DNA from: Chitinophaga sp. S165
GTDB lineage: Bacteria; Bacteroidota; Bacteroidia; Chitinophagales; Chitinophagaceae
DNA length: 64,000 nt
Assembly: GCF_003182155.1 (NCBI RefSeq)
Contig: NZ_QGTG01000010.1
Location: forward strand, 124,001-188,000
Direction of reading: 5' to 3'
Part shown: positions 17,545 to 26,748 of the stretch, piece by piece
Position numbering within the stretch: position 1 is the first letter of the stretch
How the letters are laid out: each line of letters starts with the position of its first letter
Position numbers and translations under genes: made by a program
Notes under the pieces: generated by a model
Seen by the model: the letters and a program-made list of their open reading frames with translations, nothing else
Told to the model about the DNA's origin: nothing
Databases searched by the model: none

Positions 17545-18237
17545 TCAGTGATAACGATCAAAATATTCCTGTAAGGTCATTTTATGGGGGGTAAATTGCT
17601 CTGTTTGCACATGTAGCTTCTGGATCCTGTCAAGACGGAAAAAACGGAACTCACTCCGCATCCGGCACCATGCTATTAATAGCCAGCTTCCCTGGTTACT
17701 TAATAGTGCAAAAGGCTCGATCAACCGGCTGCTTGTCTCGTTCTGTTCGTTCGTATAGTCAATCTTAGTCAGATAAAAATTTGTCAGTGCATATTGCAGT
17801 TCTGATAGATTATTGCTATTCCTTTCACTGTTCAGGATCTGTGTAAACTGGGTCCTTTGAGAAAGCAGGTTCGCCTTGTCTTTCACCTGATGTCCTAATA
17901 CGGCTTTTATCTTGTCAATAGCAGCTGAATAATCCCTGATAAATGAAGCATCTTTCGTTTTCAGGACTAACTGCTCTGCAAGTATTAATGCATTGGCCTG
18001 GTTCTCTGTAAACATCACGGGAGGGATCTTATACCCTTCCATCAGCGTATACCCTCTCCCTTCTTCTGTCAGGATAGGCACGCCTGCCTGCTCCAATGCT
18101 TTTATGTCCCGGTAAATGGTCCTGACGCTAACCGAAAATTTATCAGCCAGCTCGGTTGACGTTAATAACCGTTTCGTTTGCAACTGTATCAGGATGGCAG
18201 TGAGCCGGGAAAGCCGTTTGGTGTCGTTATCGCTCAT
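17545..18237 (-). CDS. YafY-type HTH/WYL transcriptional regulator
   Basis: 230 aa. N-terminal DeoR-like winged helix (residues about 8-62: RLTAILIQLQTKRLLTS, ELADKFSVSVRTIYRDIKAL). A WYL ligand-binding domain follows (about 140-205), with RLIEPFALLSNQGSWLLIAWCRMR and EFRFFRLDRIQKL. Such regulators often control the adjacent genes. Here the DUF1761 and YdeI-like genes follow on the same strand after 67 bp. The ligand is unknown. Several YafY-type proteins respond to nucleic-acid fragments or nucleotides, but this cannot be read here. Confidence 0.87.
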   Translation of the reverse strand: MSDNDTKRLSRLTAILIQLQTKRLLTSTELADKFSVSVRTIYRDIKALEQAGVPILTEEGRGYTLMEGYKIPPVMFTENQANALILAEQLVLKTKDASFIRDYSAAIDKIKAVLGHQVKDKANLLSQRTQFTQILNSERNSNNLSELQYALTNFYLTKIDYTNEQNETSSRLIEPFALLSNQGSWLLIAWCRMRSEFRFFRLDRIQKLHVQTEQFTPHKMTLQEYFDRYH

Positions 18238-18460
18238 TATCGGGCCTTAAAGGACGTTTTTGAGCTAATATACCCTTGAGAAGGGCAAATTCAAAATTAG
18301 GGCGTTTCTTTTCGATTTTCGACAGTCTCAAAACCTCACCCGAATGGTGGTTAATATTATCAAACCCCGCGTTACAAATATTACAAAATTCACAATATCA
18401 ACACGAAGGACATTAGACAGTCTTTAATTCTCCACACAGGACCTAATGCACGGATTAGTA

Positions 18461-18468
18461 TATCTTTA
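18461..18468 (+). promoter_or_regulatory. -7-like element TATCTTTA ahead of the 18490 gene
   Basis: Seven of eight matches to TAnnTTTG, 21 bp before the ATG at 18490. The -33 region is not recognisable. Confidence 0.3.
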
Positions 18469-18489
18469 TACATCACCAAAACATTTTTA

Positions 18490-19254
18490 ATGGCCAGACA
18501 AACATCTTTGATCACTTTTACCGGCAGGCTCGGGAACGTGATCGGTTATTGCCGGGACGGCGAACACTTCCTCCGCAGTATGCCGGAAACAGTAAGACAA
18601 ACAACAGGTACCCTTCGTGCCGCCCGGCGCTTCGGGGCAGCCAGCAGAAAAGGCGCCCTCATCCGCAGTGCGTTCACTAATGAGCTGGATATTCATTGCG
18701 ATGGCGGTCATGTCAACCGCCTAAACAAAGCCTTCATCCGGTCGGGTAACAACATCATGGCAGCTCTGAAGGGATTCCGCTTCAATCAGCAAACCGGTAC
18801 GGAAAGGTTCTTTTCCATAGCACCCGAATTATCAGGTACTGATCTGCTGCACATTCCGGCACAAGTACTGCCTGAAATTAAAGGCGTCACGGCCCTGGAG
18901 GTAAAAGTGATCGCCACCCGCGTAAACTTTGGAACACAGCAGGTAGTCGATGTCGAAACTGCTATAACCGTGCTGGATCTTTCAGAACCTTTTGCCGGCG
19001 CAACACTCCCGGTGAACGTACCCGGTAGAGGAATACTCGTAGTGACCTTGCAGGTCAGGGCAATAAACGGGGAAAACCCATCCTGCAACAGCAAGTATAT
19101 GGCCGCTGATGTGATAGCCGTGTTGCTTCCACAAGCACAACCGGTCCTGCCTAAATCAGACCTTCAACAACAGGTAATATATCAGCAGTCATTCAACGCA
19201 ATGTTCGCTCCTTTATATGCGCACATTTCCCTGCCTGCTGTACAACGCGAATAA
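18490..19254 (+). CDS. Uncharacterised protein, distant 'MARQ...' Bacteroidota family
   Basis: 254 aa, no signal peptide or membrane segment. The first ~60 residues (MARQTSLITFTGRLGNVIGY, then RTxxTLRAARRFGAASRKG) resemble a small family common in Bacteroidota that begins MARQKG..KLKGT.GG..FY and has a basic E/R-FG-A-GK segment. No function is known to me. The C-terminal half is beta-rich with repeated hydrophobic strands (ALEVKVIATRVNF; GRGILVVTLQVRAI). It is isolated: a 250-bp gap upstream, and a 525-bp gap with a perfect hairpin downstream. Confidence is high that it is a gene and low for any function. Confidence 0.7.
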   Translation: MARQTSLITFTGRLGNVIGYCRDGEHFLRSMPETVRQTTGTLRAARRFGAASRKGALIRSAFTNELDIHCDGGHVNRLNKAFIRSGNNIMAALKGFRFNQQTGTERFFSIAPELSGTDLLHIPAQVLPEIKGVTALEVKVIATRVNFGTQQVVDVETAITVLDLSEPFAGATLPVNVPGRGILVVTLQVRAINGENPSCNSKYMAADVIAVLLPQAQPVLPKSDLQQQVIYQQSFNAMFAPLYAHISLPAVQRE

Positions 19255-19779
19255 ACCGCCCCGCCTTAAAGATGTATTTTGATGAGTAAGAATAACCATT
19301 GAGCGTAATACCCGAACAATACATTTTAACATAGATTTTCCACATGTTACCCCTGCAGGCTTTCCCTTCAGCCGTCCTTCCCTTGCCCTAAAGCACTATC
19401 ACATACCTCACCAGCAGATATCACTACTTCTACAGACAAACGGAATGCCTCCGGATCAAGTCCACGTTTACAGCTATGTTACGTCGGGTGTTATAGTATG
19501 AATCCCCTGGTAATCAGGTTGGATGAACTAATATTTCAATACCCGATCACAGACTCGTTAATTCGATAAAAAGCAGAATAAACAATCTTTAGCATTTGTT
19601 GATACAGCAGAAAGCCGCCCTCAAACTACTGAAGGCGGCTTTCTGCTGTATCACTCAGTACATAAAGATCAGCTATTAACTGTCATGCTGATTATTTTTG
19701 ATTCATATCAAAGATAACAGCGCATACAACATTGTATCTATGCAAACACAAGAAGGTCTCAAACCCGCTACTGTCCTAC
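19255..19779. other. 525-bp intergenic region without a supported gene
   Basis: Only short, unsupported ORFs are seen. The one clear element is the hairpin at 19601-19652. The rest shows no repeats or RNA gene that I can recognise. Confidence 0.5.
19601..19652. terminator. Perfect 19-bp inverted repeat, probable bidirectional terminator
   Basis: GATACAGCAGAAAGCCGCC (19601-19619) and its exact complement (19634-19652) flank a 14-nt loop. It lies between the convergent genes 18490 (+) and 19780 (-). There is no T-tract on either side, so Rho-independent termination would rely on the stem alone. Confidence 0.6.
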
Positions 19780-20838
19780 CTATTCTTTATAATAATATTT
19801 TTCGATGCTACTCTCTTCCGCCTTCCCATTCTCCAGCACCCGGTAACAAATTACAAACTCTAACAGCGACTTCTCATTATACTCATTCCGGTACAGCACC
19901 TTCCCTATCTCTTCATTATTTTCAGGATTTATAACTTTCGATTCTATTACCTTCCCCTGCTCATCAACTGTCTCAGTATTATGACCAAGCAATTGCAACT
20001 TCGTTTTCGTGATGTATTCTTTATTGAATATCGGAATAGCAAACTCCATATGTGACCGCTTCATATAATCATGCATGCTTGCCATATCATATTGCCCGAT
20101 CACCATCTCAACCTCCGGGATCAGGTAAAGTTTAATATTCCGCTCATTCCCCTTACGGATCGTTTCTTCTACTTTATATAAGTACATTTTTCCATCATAC
20201 CTGCCATGATGTTCTGTCTTTTCAAGTTCTTTCTTTGCATTATAAAAAAAGTTTTTCTGCGTAGATAAGAAAAGACTTTCCCCATGCTTCAGAAATTTCT
20301 GTTCCTCAACTAACAAACCGTTTTGGTCATACCTGTAATTGATTTGATCAGAAAACCGGTCGTTGATAATGGTCGATTGTGACAACACGGTCTTGCCCTG
20401 ATAGGTATAATTGATCTTTGTTACAGTACCATCTACGGCTACAGATTTCTCAGAAACCTTCACACCATTCTGATACGTATAGTGATAAGAATATGTCGTC
20501 CCATCTTCACTACGGCAATTTCTAGCCAGCAATAGCCCGTTTTCATATTTGAAATCCTGAACGGAAGCAGCTTCCTCTATCGAATACCAACCGTTTTTGC
20601 CTAATACCTTATGTCCCTGTGAAGTAAAATGCGCATAAGCTTTTGTATCATTTTTATATTGGATCAAACGGTAACTTTCATCGGTATATTCATGCACATC
20701 CAATCTGCCAAATTCATCTCCCTCTTCCTTCCCTTTGAAGGTCTCCAAAGTACCGATGATCTGATCTTTCTCATTGTAAAATATCTTTTTAATTCGCTGG
20801 AAGGAATCGTCACGATAGATTTCTTTGGTAAGCAGCAT
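19780..20838 (-). CDS. Uncharacterised protein with YD/RHS-like beta-strand repeats
   Basis: 352 aa, no signal peptide. Many short strands are built on aromatic-Y-x-x-[ND]-G patterns (FKYENGLLLARNC; YHYTYQNGVKVSEK; INYTYQGKTVLSQ; INYRYDQNGLLVEE). These resemble the YD/RHS-type or MORN-like repeats seen in Bacteroidota cell-surface and intracellular proteins, but it is far too short for an RHS toxin. Function unknown. It stands alone on the minus strand and ends toward the hairpin at 19601-19652. Confidence 0.65.
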   Translation of the reverse strand: MLLTKEIYRDDSFQRIKKIFYNEKDQIIGTLETFKGKEEGDEFGRLDVHEYTDESYRLIQYKNDTKAYAHFTSQGHKVLGKNGWYSIEEAASVQDFKYENGLLLARNCRSEDGTTYSYHYTYQNGVKVSEKSVAVDGTVTKINYTYQGKTVLSQSTIINDRFSDQINYRYDQNGLLVEEQKFLKHGESLFLSTQKNFFYNAKKELEKTEHHGRYDGKMYLYKVEETIRKGNERNIKLYLIPEVEMVIGQYDMASMHDYMKRSHMEFAIPIFNKEYITKTKLQLLGHNTETVDEQGKVIESKVINPENNEEIGKVLYRNEYNEKSLLEFVICYRVLENGKAEESSIEKYYYKE

Positions 20839-20978
20839 AGTGTATAGGATTATGGCAATAAATATACATAAAACAATGAGAATGCATTTTCCTATCTCAA
20901 AAACTCAGGTGTCGCCTAAAATGCAAGAGACAGATGTTTCCATCTGCCCCTTTTTTTATTCCATATCAGCCTTAATAT

Positions 20979-21698
20979 CTATTTAGAACTCAACTTGGGT
21001 TTATAGATCAGTATTTCGGTCCAGCGGTGTTGTACCGCCTCTGCATAGTCTTTCAACCAGGTATCGAACGCACCTTCACCATAGGCTTCATCATACCTTG
21101 CGGCTAACGGTTTACGATATTCCACGGATAATTCTTTAAAGCCATCCCTCAAACGGGTTACGGCAATATAACCCGGTTCTCCGGATGCCATCACAGAATA
21201 AACTGCCACAGATTCCTTACCGGCTTCCCATACCTTTTTCAGTTTCTTTGTCAGTTCCTGCACATCAGCGATCTTACCCGGGTTAGCCGTAATATGGTTT
21301 ATAACGATCTTATCGGCATAATCAGTAAGTTGTACAGTACTCAGATCCGCCTGGAAAACAAAATAACCTCCCTCACCATGACCTTCAGTAAGTGGTAATA
21401 CATTATTCATCCAATCTGCCGTATGTTCGTCACTAATATCTCCACGGCCATCCAACGCATCCCAGGTACTGGGACCTTCCGTGATCAGATATCCACCATA
21501 GTCTGGTCCGGACTCAATGCTCCATACCCGCCAGCTCACATCTCCGGTATGATACTTCTGCGCATGGCTGGTCAGCGCCTTCTCAAACTGGACTGCTTTA
21601 TCATTTTTAGAGAAGAGGCGGTTCGCTGTCAGCACTGTTTTCGTTTGCCCTGTTACAAATAGCGGAATAAGTAAAAAGAAGAAGAACAACTTTTTCAT
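20979..21698 (-). CDS. Secreted protein of unknown function
   Basis: 239 aa with signal peptide MKKLFFFFLLIPLFVTGQ. The mature part seems to hold two related alpha/beta segments: about 20-125 with VSWRVWSIESGPDYGGYLITEG, and about 130-235 with ESVAVYSVMASGEPGYIAVTRL. This suggests a tandem dimeric alpha/beta-barrel (ABM-like) fold, which is inference only. No catalytic motif was recognised. Not obviously in an operon. Confidence 0.65.
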   Translation of the reverse strand: MKKLFFFFLLIPLFVTGQTKTVLTANRLFSKNDKAVQFEKALTSHAQKYHTGDVSWRVWSIESGPDYGGYLITEGPSTWDALDGRGDISDEHTADWMNNVLPLTEGHGEGGYFVFQADLSTVQLTDYADKIVINHITANPGKIADVQELTKKLKKVWEAGKESVAVYSVMASGEPGYIAVTRLRDGFKELSVEYRKPLAARYDEAYGEGAFDTWLKDYAEAVQHRWTEILIYKPKLSSK

Positions 21699-22034
21699 GG
21701 TGTATGAGTTTTTGGTTGATGAATAAAATGGCGGATGCTATAAATAGCAGACAAAAGCTAAGACTAGCTAAAGGTTATATTTCCATGCTGTAGTTTAGAA
21801 CATAATAGTCCAACGCCATGCTTTCCATTAACAAAAGCATTGTCAACACGTGGATTTGCTCAATAGTAACAAATTGGTTATTCAATTCAATTGCCCATTC
21901 GACAATACGCGTACACTGTTCCGCTCAGATAGAAGTTAGTAGTTCTTTTTGGAGTTGTTTATTAAGGAGAATCTTAAAGCAAGGTACGTATTTTTTTTGT
22001 GCGTCATTACAAAAAGCGCTGCATCAGCATCTGA
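21699..22034. other. 336-bp intergenic region
   Basis: Lies between two minus-strand genes. No ORF, hairpin or RNA gene is supported. It presumably holds the promoter of the 20979-21698 gene and the 3' untranslated region of the next. Confidence 0.4.
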
Positions 22035-22598
22035 TCAGAATTTCACAGATTCGACCTTCCACGATCCGTCATAATTTACCAGGTTTGCCATCCCTTCGAA
22101 ATACCCTTTCTCACCAAAAATAGAAAATGATATCCTTGCACTATAAGTCGAAATTGATCCCGTTACGAACACCCCATAACGCTTGATCTTACCAGTTTTT
22201 TCCAATACGGTCTGATTAGCTTCGCAATAAGCCTGAGTAGCCTTAAATGCGTCGGAACGGCTAAACACTAAATATCCCGCTAAAGTCATGAGCATTAAAA
22301 ATGCAAACCAGAACGTCACAAATTCCGGGAATTTCTCTTTAAGATATGCAGGCCTCAAACTGACGCTGCCCCCTAAAGTCGTCATATTCTTCCAAAGAGA
22401 TTCCCCTCTTGGATAATGTCCTTTTTTTGCTTTGTAGTTCCTGGCCCAGTATACAATGCCCACGAATAAAAGTACAGGAGCAGCTATCACACCGGTCCAT
22501 GTATACGTGCTGATGCCAATAAATTCAGCAACAAGGGAGATACACCATAAAACGCAAGCGGCAATAATTAAAATACGATGATTAATAGGTCGGGACAT
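22035..22598 (-). CDS. Membrane protein with possible Coa1/Tim21-like C-terminal domain
   Basis: 187 aa. Two N-terminal hydrophobic helices (ILIIAACVLWCISLVAEFIG; WTGVIAAPVLLFVGIVYWA) and a third near residue 100 (VTFWFAFLMLMTLAGYLVF). These are followed by a soluble tail starting SDAFKATQAYCEANQTVLEKTGKI, which resembles the Coa1-type segment (AFK.A..Y...N..V....G). No function is assigned with confidence. It is divergent from the CBS-domain gene, with a 293-bp spacer. Confidence 0.55.
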   Translation of the reverse strand: MSRPINHRILIIAACVLWCISLVAEFIGISTYTWTGVIAAPVLLFVGIVYWARNYKAKKGHYPRGESLWKNMTTLGGSVSLRPAYLKEKFPEFVTFWFAFLMLMTLAGYLVFSRSDAFKATQAYCEANQTVLEKTGKIKRYGVFVTGSISTYSARISFSIFGEKGYFEGMANLVNYDGSWKVESVKF

Positions 22599-22891
22599 CA
22601 GTAGCTATTATTTTCTTTGAGTTGATCCGGCAACAGACTTATCCATATTAGCCGCGCCAGCGTACTATACGACAGCGTTACGAACAATTTGACAGACGGC
22701 GCAAGATAATAATTGCCGATATATTAAGGTAAATATTTCTATAATACCCGTTTTTACACTTATTACAAAACGCTGCGACCCCATCCGGTAGCCGTTCTTC
22801 AGCCATTTAAACTTAAAATCCACATTTAAAGTTGTTATTATTCAAAAAAAGCCTAACTTAATAGTATAGTCACTTCCTTAAATTCTTTGTT

Positions 22892-23323
22892 ATGGATACT
22901 GTAAGAAATATCCTGCAAATAAAAGGGAACCTGGTTTACACAACCTGCATCACATGCAGTGTATACGAAGCACTGGAAGTACTCGAAGAAAGAAATCTAG
23001 GCGCACTTGTAGTAGTAGACGAAAGTGGACAACTGGTAGGAATATTCACTGAACGGGATTACGCACGCAAAGTCATCCTGAAAGGACGCTCCTCTAAAGA
23101 AACACTAGTCAGGGACATTATGACGGATAGCCCGGTATTTGTTACACCTGATACAGAATTAGAATATTGCATGCAATTGATGACGAATAAGTTCATCCGC
23201 CATCTCCCCGTTATCGAAAACAATCAATTGACAGGCCTTATCTCCATCGGTGACATTATGAAATATGTCATCAACAACAAAGACTTCATCATTCAGAACC
23301 TCGAGCATTACATCGTCAGCTAA
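22892..23323 (+). CDS. CBS-domain protein
   Basis: 143 aa consisting of a tandem CBS pair (Bateman module). CBS1 covers about 8-65 with GALVVVDESGQLVGIFTERDYARKV. CBS2 covers about 72-130 with MTDSPVFVTPDTELEYCMQLM, then RHLPVIENNQLTGLISIGDIMKYV. Stand-alone CBS proteins bind adenine nucleotides and often signal energy state. It precedes nuoA by 135 bp on the same strand. A link to complex I expression or activity is an inference from position only. Confidence 0.9.
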   Translation: MDTVRNILQIKGNLVYTTCITCSVYEALEVLEERNLGALVVVDESGQLVGIFTERDYARKVILKGRSSKETLVRDIMTDSPVFVTPDTELEYCMQLMTNKFIRHLPVIENNQLTGLISIGDIMKYVINNKDFIIQNLEHYIVS

Positions 23324-23458
23324 GTACATCAGACTGTCTGTACAACTTCTGCGCTATCGTCAGGTATTTGGTACATCAACTGGATTTAGGACCAATTTCT
23401 TTTTATTAAAAAGGAGTGGATACGCTGTACCCCTCCCTCAGGAAAAAAATTTTACGTT

Positions 23459-23893
23459 ATGGGAAACGAACAAAGTATTCCCTTGTGGCCTTTATTGCTC
23501 TATTCCGGCCTTGTAGTGATACTACTTGCTGCTATCCTTTCTTTGTCCTATATATTAGGTCAACGCCATAATGACCGCGCCACCAATAGACCCTACGAAG
23601 GTGGAATAGAGCAAACAGGCTCCGCACGCATTCGTTTCTCCGTACAATTTTATCTGGTCGCCATGTTATTTGTCATCTTCGACGTGGAGGCCGTTTTTAT
23701 TATGCTCTGGGCACTCGGCTTCTATGAACTGGGATGGCCCGGATACGTAGGGGTAGCACTCTTTATCGCACAACTTGTTGTTGTCCTTATATACGAATGG
23801 GGTATCGGCGCTCTCAACATCGGGGCCGATGCTAAAAAAATATTAAAAGCCCATAAACTAAAACAGAAACAAAATGAAATGGTGGTTAAGTAA
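23459..23893 (+). CDS. nuoA: NADH-quinone oxidoreductase subunit A
   Basis: 144 aa with three membrane helices. The conserved region GSARIRFSVQFYLVAMLFVIFDVEA is close to the E. coli-type NuoA, with the Asp/Glu of FDVEA. It is part of the membrane arm at the junction with NuoB/D. First gene of the 13-gene nuo operon. It overlaps nuoB by 20 bp (nuoB starts at 23874), so translation is likely coupled. Confidence 0.96.
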   Translation: MGNEQSIPLWPLLLYSGLVVILLAAILSLSYILGQRHNDRATNRPYEGGIEQTGSARIRFSVQFYLVAMLFVIFDVEAVFIMLWALGFYELGWPGYVGVALFIAQLVVVLIYEWGIGALNIGADAKKILKAHKLKQKQNEMVVK

Positions 23894-24512
23894 AGCAGGC
23901 GATCAGTCAGGCCATATCTCGGGAAACGGCAGCATGGAAGAAGCTGTCAGCAGAAGTATTATGCTGACCACCGTACAGGATCTCCTGGGATGGGGACGCA
24001 AAAATTCCATGTGGCCATTCCACTTCGGTTTAAGCTGCTGTTTCGTTGAAATGGCTACCAGCATTACCAGTAAATACGACGTTGCAAGATTCGGTGCTGA
24101 AGTGATCCGCGGTACTCCACGCGAAGCAGACGTCATGGTCATTGCAGGGACCGTGTTTATCAAAATGGTCCCTATTATCAAACGGCTTCATGAACAGATG
24201 ATGGAACCCCGCTGGGTCATATCCATGGGCAGCTGCGCCAACAGTGGCGGTATGTATGATATCTACAGCGTCGTACAAGGCGTAGATAAATTCCTCCCTG
24301 TTGATGTGTATGTGCCCGGCTGTCCTCCCAGACCCGATGCATTTATGCAGGGACTGATGTTACTGGCCGATGCAGTAGGCAAGGAAGCCCGTCCGCTCAG
24401 CTGGACCATCGGTGAACAAGGCGTCATCAAACCTCATATGCTTTCAATGAAAGAAGCTAAACGTGAAGAACGCTCTAATATGACTTCCTTCCGGGGGGTC
24501 GATGAAATATAA
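23874..24512 (+). CDS. nuoB: NADH-quinone oxidoreductase subunit B
   Basis: 212 aa peripheral-arm subunit that holds the terminal [4Fe-4S] cluster N2. The four ligands are visible: Cys55-Cys56 (GLSCCFVEM), Cys121 (MGSCANSGG) and Cys150 (VPGCPPRP). The N-terminal WGRKNSMWPFHFGLSCC and the C-terminal ending R.NMTSFRGVDEI match the long gammaproteobacterial form of NuoB rather than the short forms. It overlaps nuoA by 20 bp and nuoCD by 11 bp. Confidence 0.97.
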   Translation: MKWWLSKAGDQSGHISGNGSMEEAVSRSIMLTTVQDLLGWGRKNSMWPFHFGLSCCFVEMATSITSKYDVARFGAEVIRGTPREADVMVIAGTVFIKMVPIIKRLHEQMMEPRWVISMGSCANSGGMYDIYSVVQGVDKFLPVDVYVPGCPPRPDAFMQGLMLLADAVGKEARPLSWTIGEQGVIKPHMLSMKEAKREERSNMTSFRGVDEI

Positions 24513-26265
24513 AATTGGTATAAATATGCTGGAGACGGATCACATACACGCACAACTGATACAACGCTTCGGCCCGGATGCACTTCAACAGCAAATAACC
24601 GCCGACAGGATACTCACACTATGGACCAGTAAGAGTAACATTGTTTCCGTTATTGAATATCTGAAATCAAACAACTTTCCCTTCCTGTACGATCTATGTG
24701 GTATAGACGAACGGGACCGGGCCGGTAAAGAGAAACTCCCTGTGGCTGATTTTACCGTTGTTTATCACCTGTTCTCATTTAAACAAAATGAGTTCGTCCG
24801 GCTCAAAGTTGCATTAACAGGTGAATACCCATCACTGCCTTCCATAACAACTCTTTTTCCCAATGCCAACTGGTACGAACGCGAGATCTATGATATGTTC
24901 GGCATCCGCTTTGAAGGCCATCCACATCTGACACGCCTCCTGATGCCACTCACCTGGCAAGGTCACCCCCTCCGAAAAGAATATCCGGCAAGAGCCACCG
25001 AAATGGGACCGTTCCGCCTCTGGGACGAAAAGCAGGATATTGAACAGGAAGCGCTCCGTTTCAAGCCGGAAGACTGGGGCCTGCAATCGCATAGTGAAGA
25101 CTCCGATTTCATGTTCCTCAACATCGGTCCTCAACACCCCGGTACTCACGGCGTATTACGCATCATCCTGCAACTGGATGGTGAAGAGATCGTAGACGCC
25201 GTTCCCGAGATCGGCTTCCATCACCGTGGTGCTGAAAAGATGGGGGAACGTCAGAGCTGGCACACCTACATCCCATATACAGACCGTGTAGACTATCTGG
25301 GCGGTGTCATGAACAACCTGGCCTACCTGCTCGCCGTTGAGGAAATGGCCGGCATAAAAGTGCCCGAAAAAGTAAAAGTGATCCGGGTCATGCTGTGCGA
25401 ACTATTCCGCATCAACAGTCACCTGGTATGGTTCGGCACCTTTGCACAAGACCTCGGACAACTATCTCCCGTTTTCTACATGTTCACCCAACGGGAAAAG
25501 ATCTTTGATATTATTGAAGCTGTATGCGGCGACCGCATGCATCCGAACTGGTTCCGTATCGGCGGCGTAGCCCAGGACCTCCCACAGGGATGGGACAGGC
25601 TGGTACGCGAATTCATCACCCACTTTCCAAAAGAACTCAAACAATACAACGACATGGTGCTGCGGAACAGCCTGATAAAGGCACGTACTAAAGGCATCGG
25701 CGTATACACTCTTGAAGAAGCTATCGAATGGGGCGTGACAGGCCCCGGATTGCGGGCCTGCGGCTTTGAATGGGACTTCCGTAAAAAACGGCCCTATTCA
25801 GGCTACGAAATGTTTGATTTCGATATTCCCATTGCACAGAATGGCGACTGTTTTGACCGCTCTCTCGTAAGGGTCGAAGAAATGAGACAAAGCCTCCGCA
25901 TCATCGAACAGTGCCTCAACAATATGCCGGAAGGCGCCTATAAAGCAGACCATCCCCTCACCACTCCCCCCATTAAGAAGCATACCATGCAGGATATTGA
26001 AACCCTCATTAACCACTTCCTGAATGTGAGCTGGGGACCCGTTATTCCGCCTGGTGAAGCCATGAGCTGTGTGGAAGCTACCAAAGGCGCCAATAGCTAT
26101 TACCTGGTCAGCGATGGCAACACATCTTCTTACCGTACACGCATCCGCACTCCATCATTTGCACACATGCAGATGATCCCGTATATCAGTAAAGGTTATA
26201 CAGTGGCAGATCTCCTTTCCATCCTGGGAAGCGTGGATTATGTGCTGGCAGACATAGACAGATAG
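24502..26265 (+). CDS. nuoCD: NADH-quinone oxidoreductase fused subunit C/D
   Basis: 587 aa single polypeptide. The NuoC (30-kDa) domain is about 10-185, with NWYEREIYDMFGIRFEGHP and LRKEYP. It is joined directly to the NuoD (49-kDa) domain, about 205-587, with NIGPQHPGTHGVLRIILQLDGE, EIGFHHRGAEKMGE and the C-terminal SILGSVDYVLADIDR. NuoD forms the quinone pocket with NuoB. The fusion and length match the E. coli form. The ATG at 24502 overlaps the nuoB stop. A second in-frame ATG at 24526 (MLETDHIHAQL) is an equally reasonable start. Confidence 0.96.
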   Translation: MKYKIGINMLETDHIHAQLIQRFGPDALQQQITADRILTLWTSKSNIVSVIEYLKSNNFPFLYDLCGIDERDRAGKEKLPVADFTVVYHLFSFKQNEFVRLKVALTGEYPSLPSITTLFPNANWYEREIYDMFGIRFEGHPHLTRLLMPLTWQGHPLRKEYPARATEMGPFRLWDEKQDIEQEALRFKPEDWGLQSHSEDSDFMFLNIGPQHPGTHGVLRIILQLDGEEIVDAVPEIGFHHRGAEKMGERQSWHTYIPYTDRVDYLGGVMNNLAYLLAVEEMAGIKVPEKVKVIRVMLCELFRINSHLVWFGTFAQDLGQLSPVFYMFTQREKIFDIIEAVCGDRMHPNWFRIGGVAQDLPQGWDRLVREFITHFPKELKQYNDMVLRNSLIKARTKGIGVYTLEEAIEWGVTGPGLRACGFEWDFRKKRPYSGYEMFDFDIPIAQNGDCFDRSLVRVEEMRQSLRIIEQCLNNMPEGAYKADHPLTTPPIKKHTMQDIETLINHFLNVSWGPVIPPGEAMSCVEATKGANSYYLVSDGNTSSYRTRIRTPSFAHMQMIPYISKGYTVADLLSILGSVDYVLADIDR

Positions 26266-26279
26266 TGAAATCAAATTTT

Positions 26280-26744
26280 ATGCTTACAGCAACAGAAAAA
26301 AAAGAAATAGATCACGAAATAAGCCTGGTGCCTTTCAAAAAAGCATCAGTCATAGAGGCTTTGAAGATCGTTCAGCAGCACCGCGGATGGATCAGTGATG
26401 AAAGTGTTGAAGCAATTGCAGCCTATCTGGAAATAAGCCCTGCTGAAGTAGACAGCGTAGCTACTTTCTATAATCTCATCTTCCGCCAGCCTGTTGGCAG
26501 GCACGTCATCCTGATCTGCGACAGCATCTCCTGTTATGTAATGGGCTACCGCCCGCTGCGTAAAGCACTGGAAGAAAAGCTGCAACTCCGCATGGGAGAA
26601 ACAAGTCCCGATGAACGTTTTACATTATTGCCCAACGTCTGCCTCGGTTGTTGCGATCGTGCGCCGGCAATAATGATAGATAAAGACCTGTACACAGATG
26701 TGGAGCCTGCAATGCTCGACGATATCTTTAAAAAATATACATAA
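26280..26744 (+). CDS. nuoE: NADH-quinone oxidoreductase subunit E
   Basis: 154 aa from ATG 26280; a GTG at 26265, overlapping the nuoCD stop, is the alternative. Thioredoxin-like [2Fe-2S] (N1a) subunit of the NADH-dehydrogenase module. Ligands are Cys80 and Cys85 (ICDSISCYVMG), and Cys121 and Cys125 (NVCLGCCDRAP). The DSVATFYNLIFRQPVGRH stretch is typical. Followed after 4 bp by nuoF. Confidence 0.95.
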   Translation: MLTATEKKEIDHEISLVPFKKASVIEALKIVQQHRGWISDESVEAIAAYLEISPAEVDSVATFYNLIFRQPVGRHVILICDSISCYVMGYRPLRKALEEKLQLRMGETSPDERFTLLPNVCLGCCDRAPAIMIDKDLYTDVEPAMLDDIFKKYT

Positions 26745-26748
26745 TAAA

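Noticed and set aside
20905..20953. CAGATG-TTTC-CATCTG hairpin followed by CCCC and a T-tract
   Set aside because: It would terminate on the plus strand, where no plus-strand gene precedes it, and the stem is only 6 bp.
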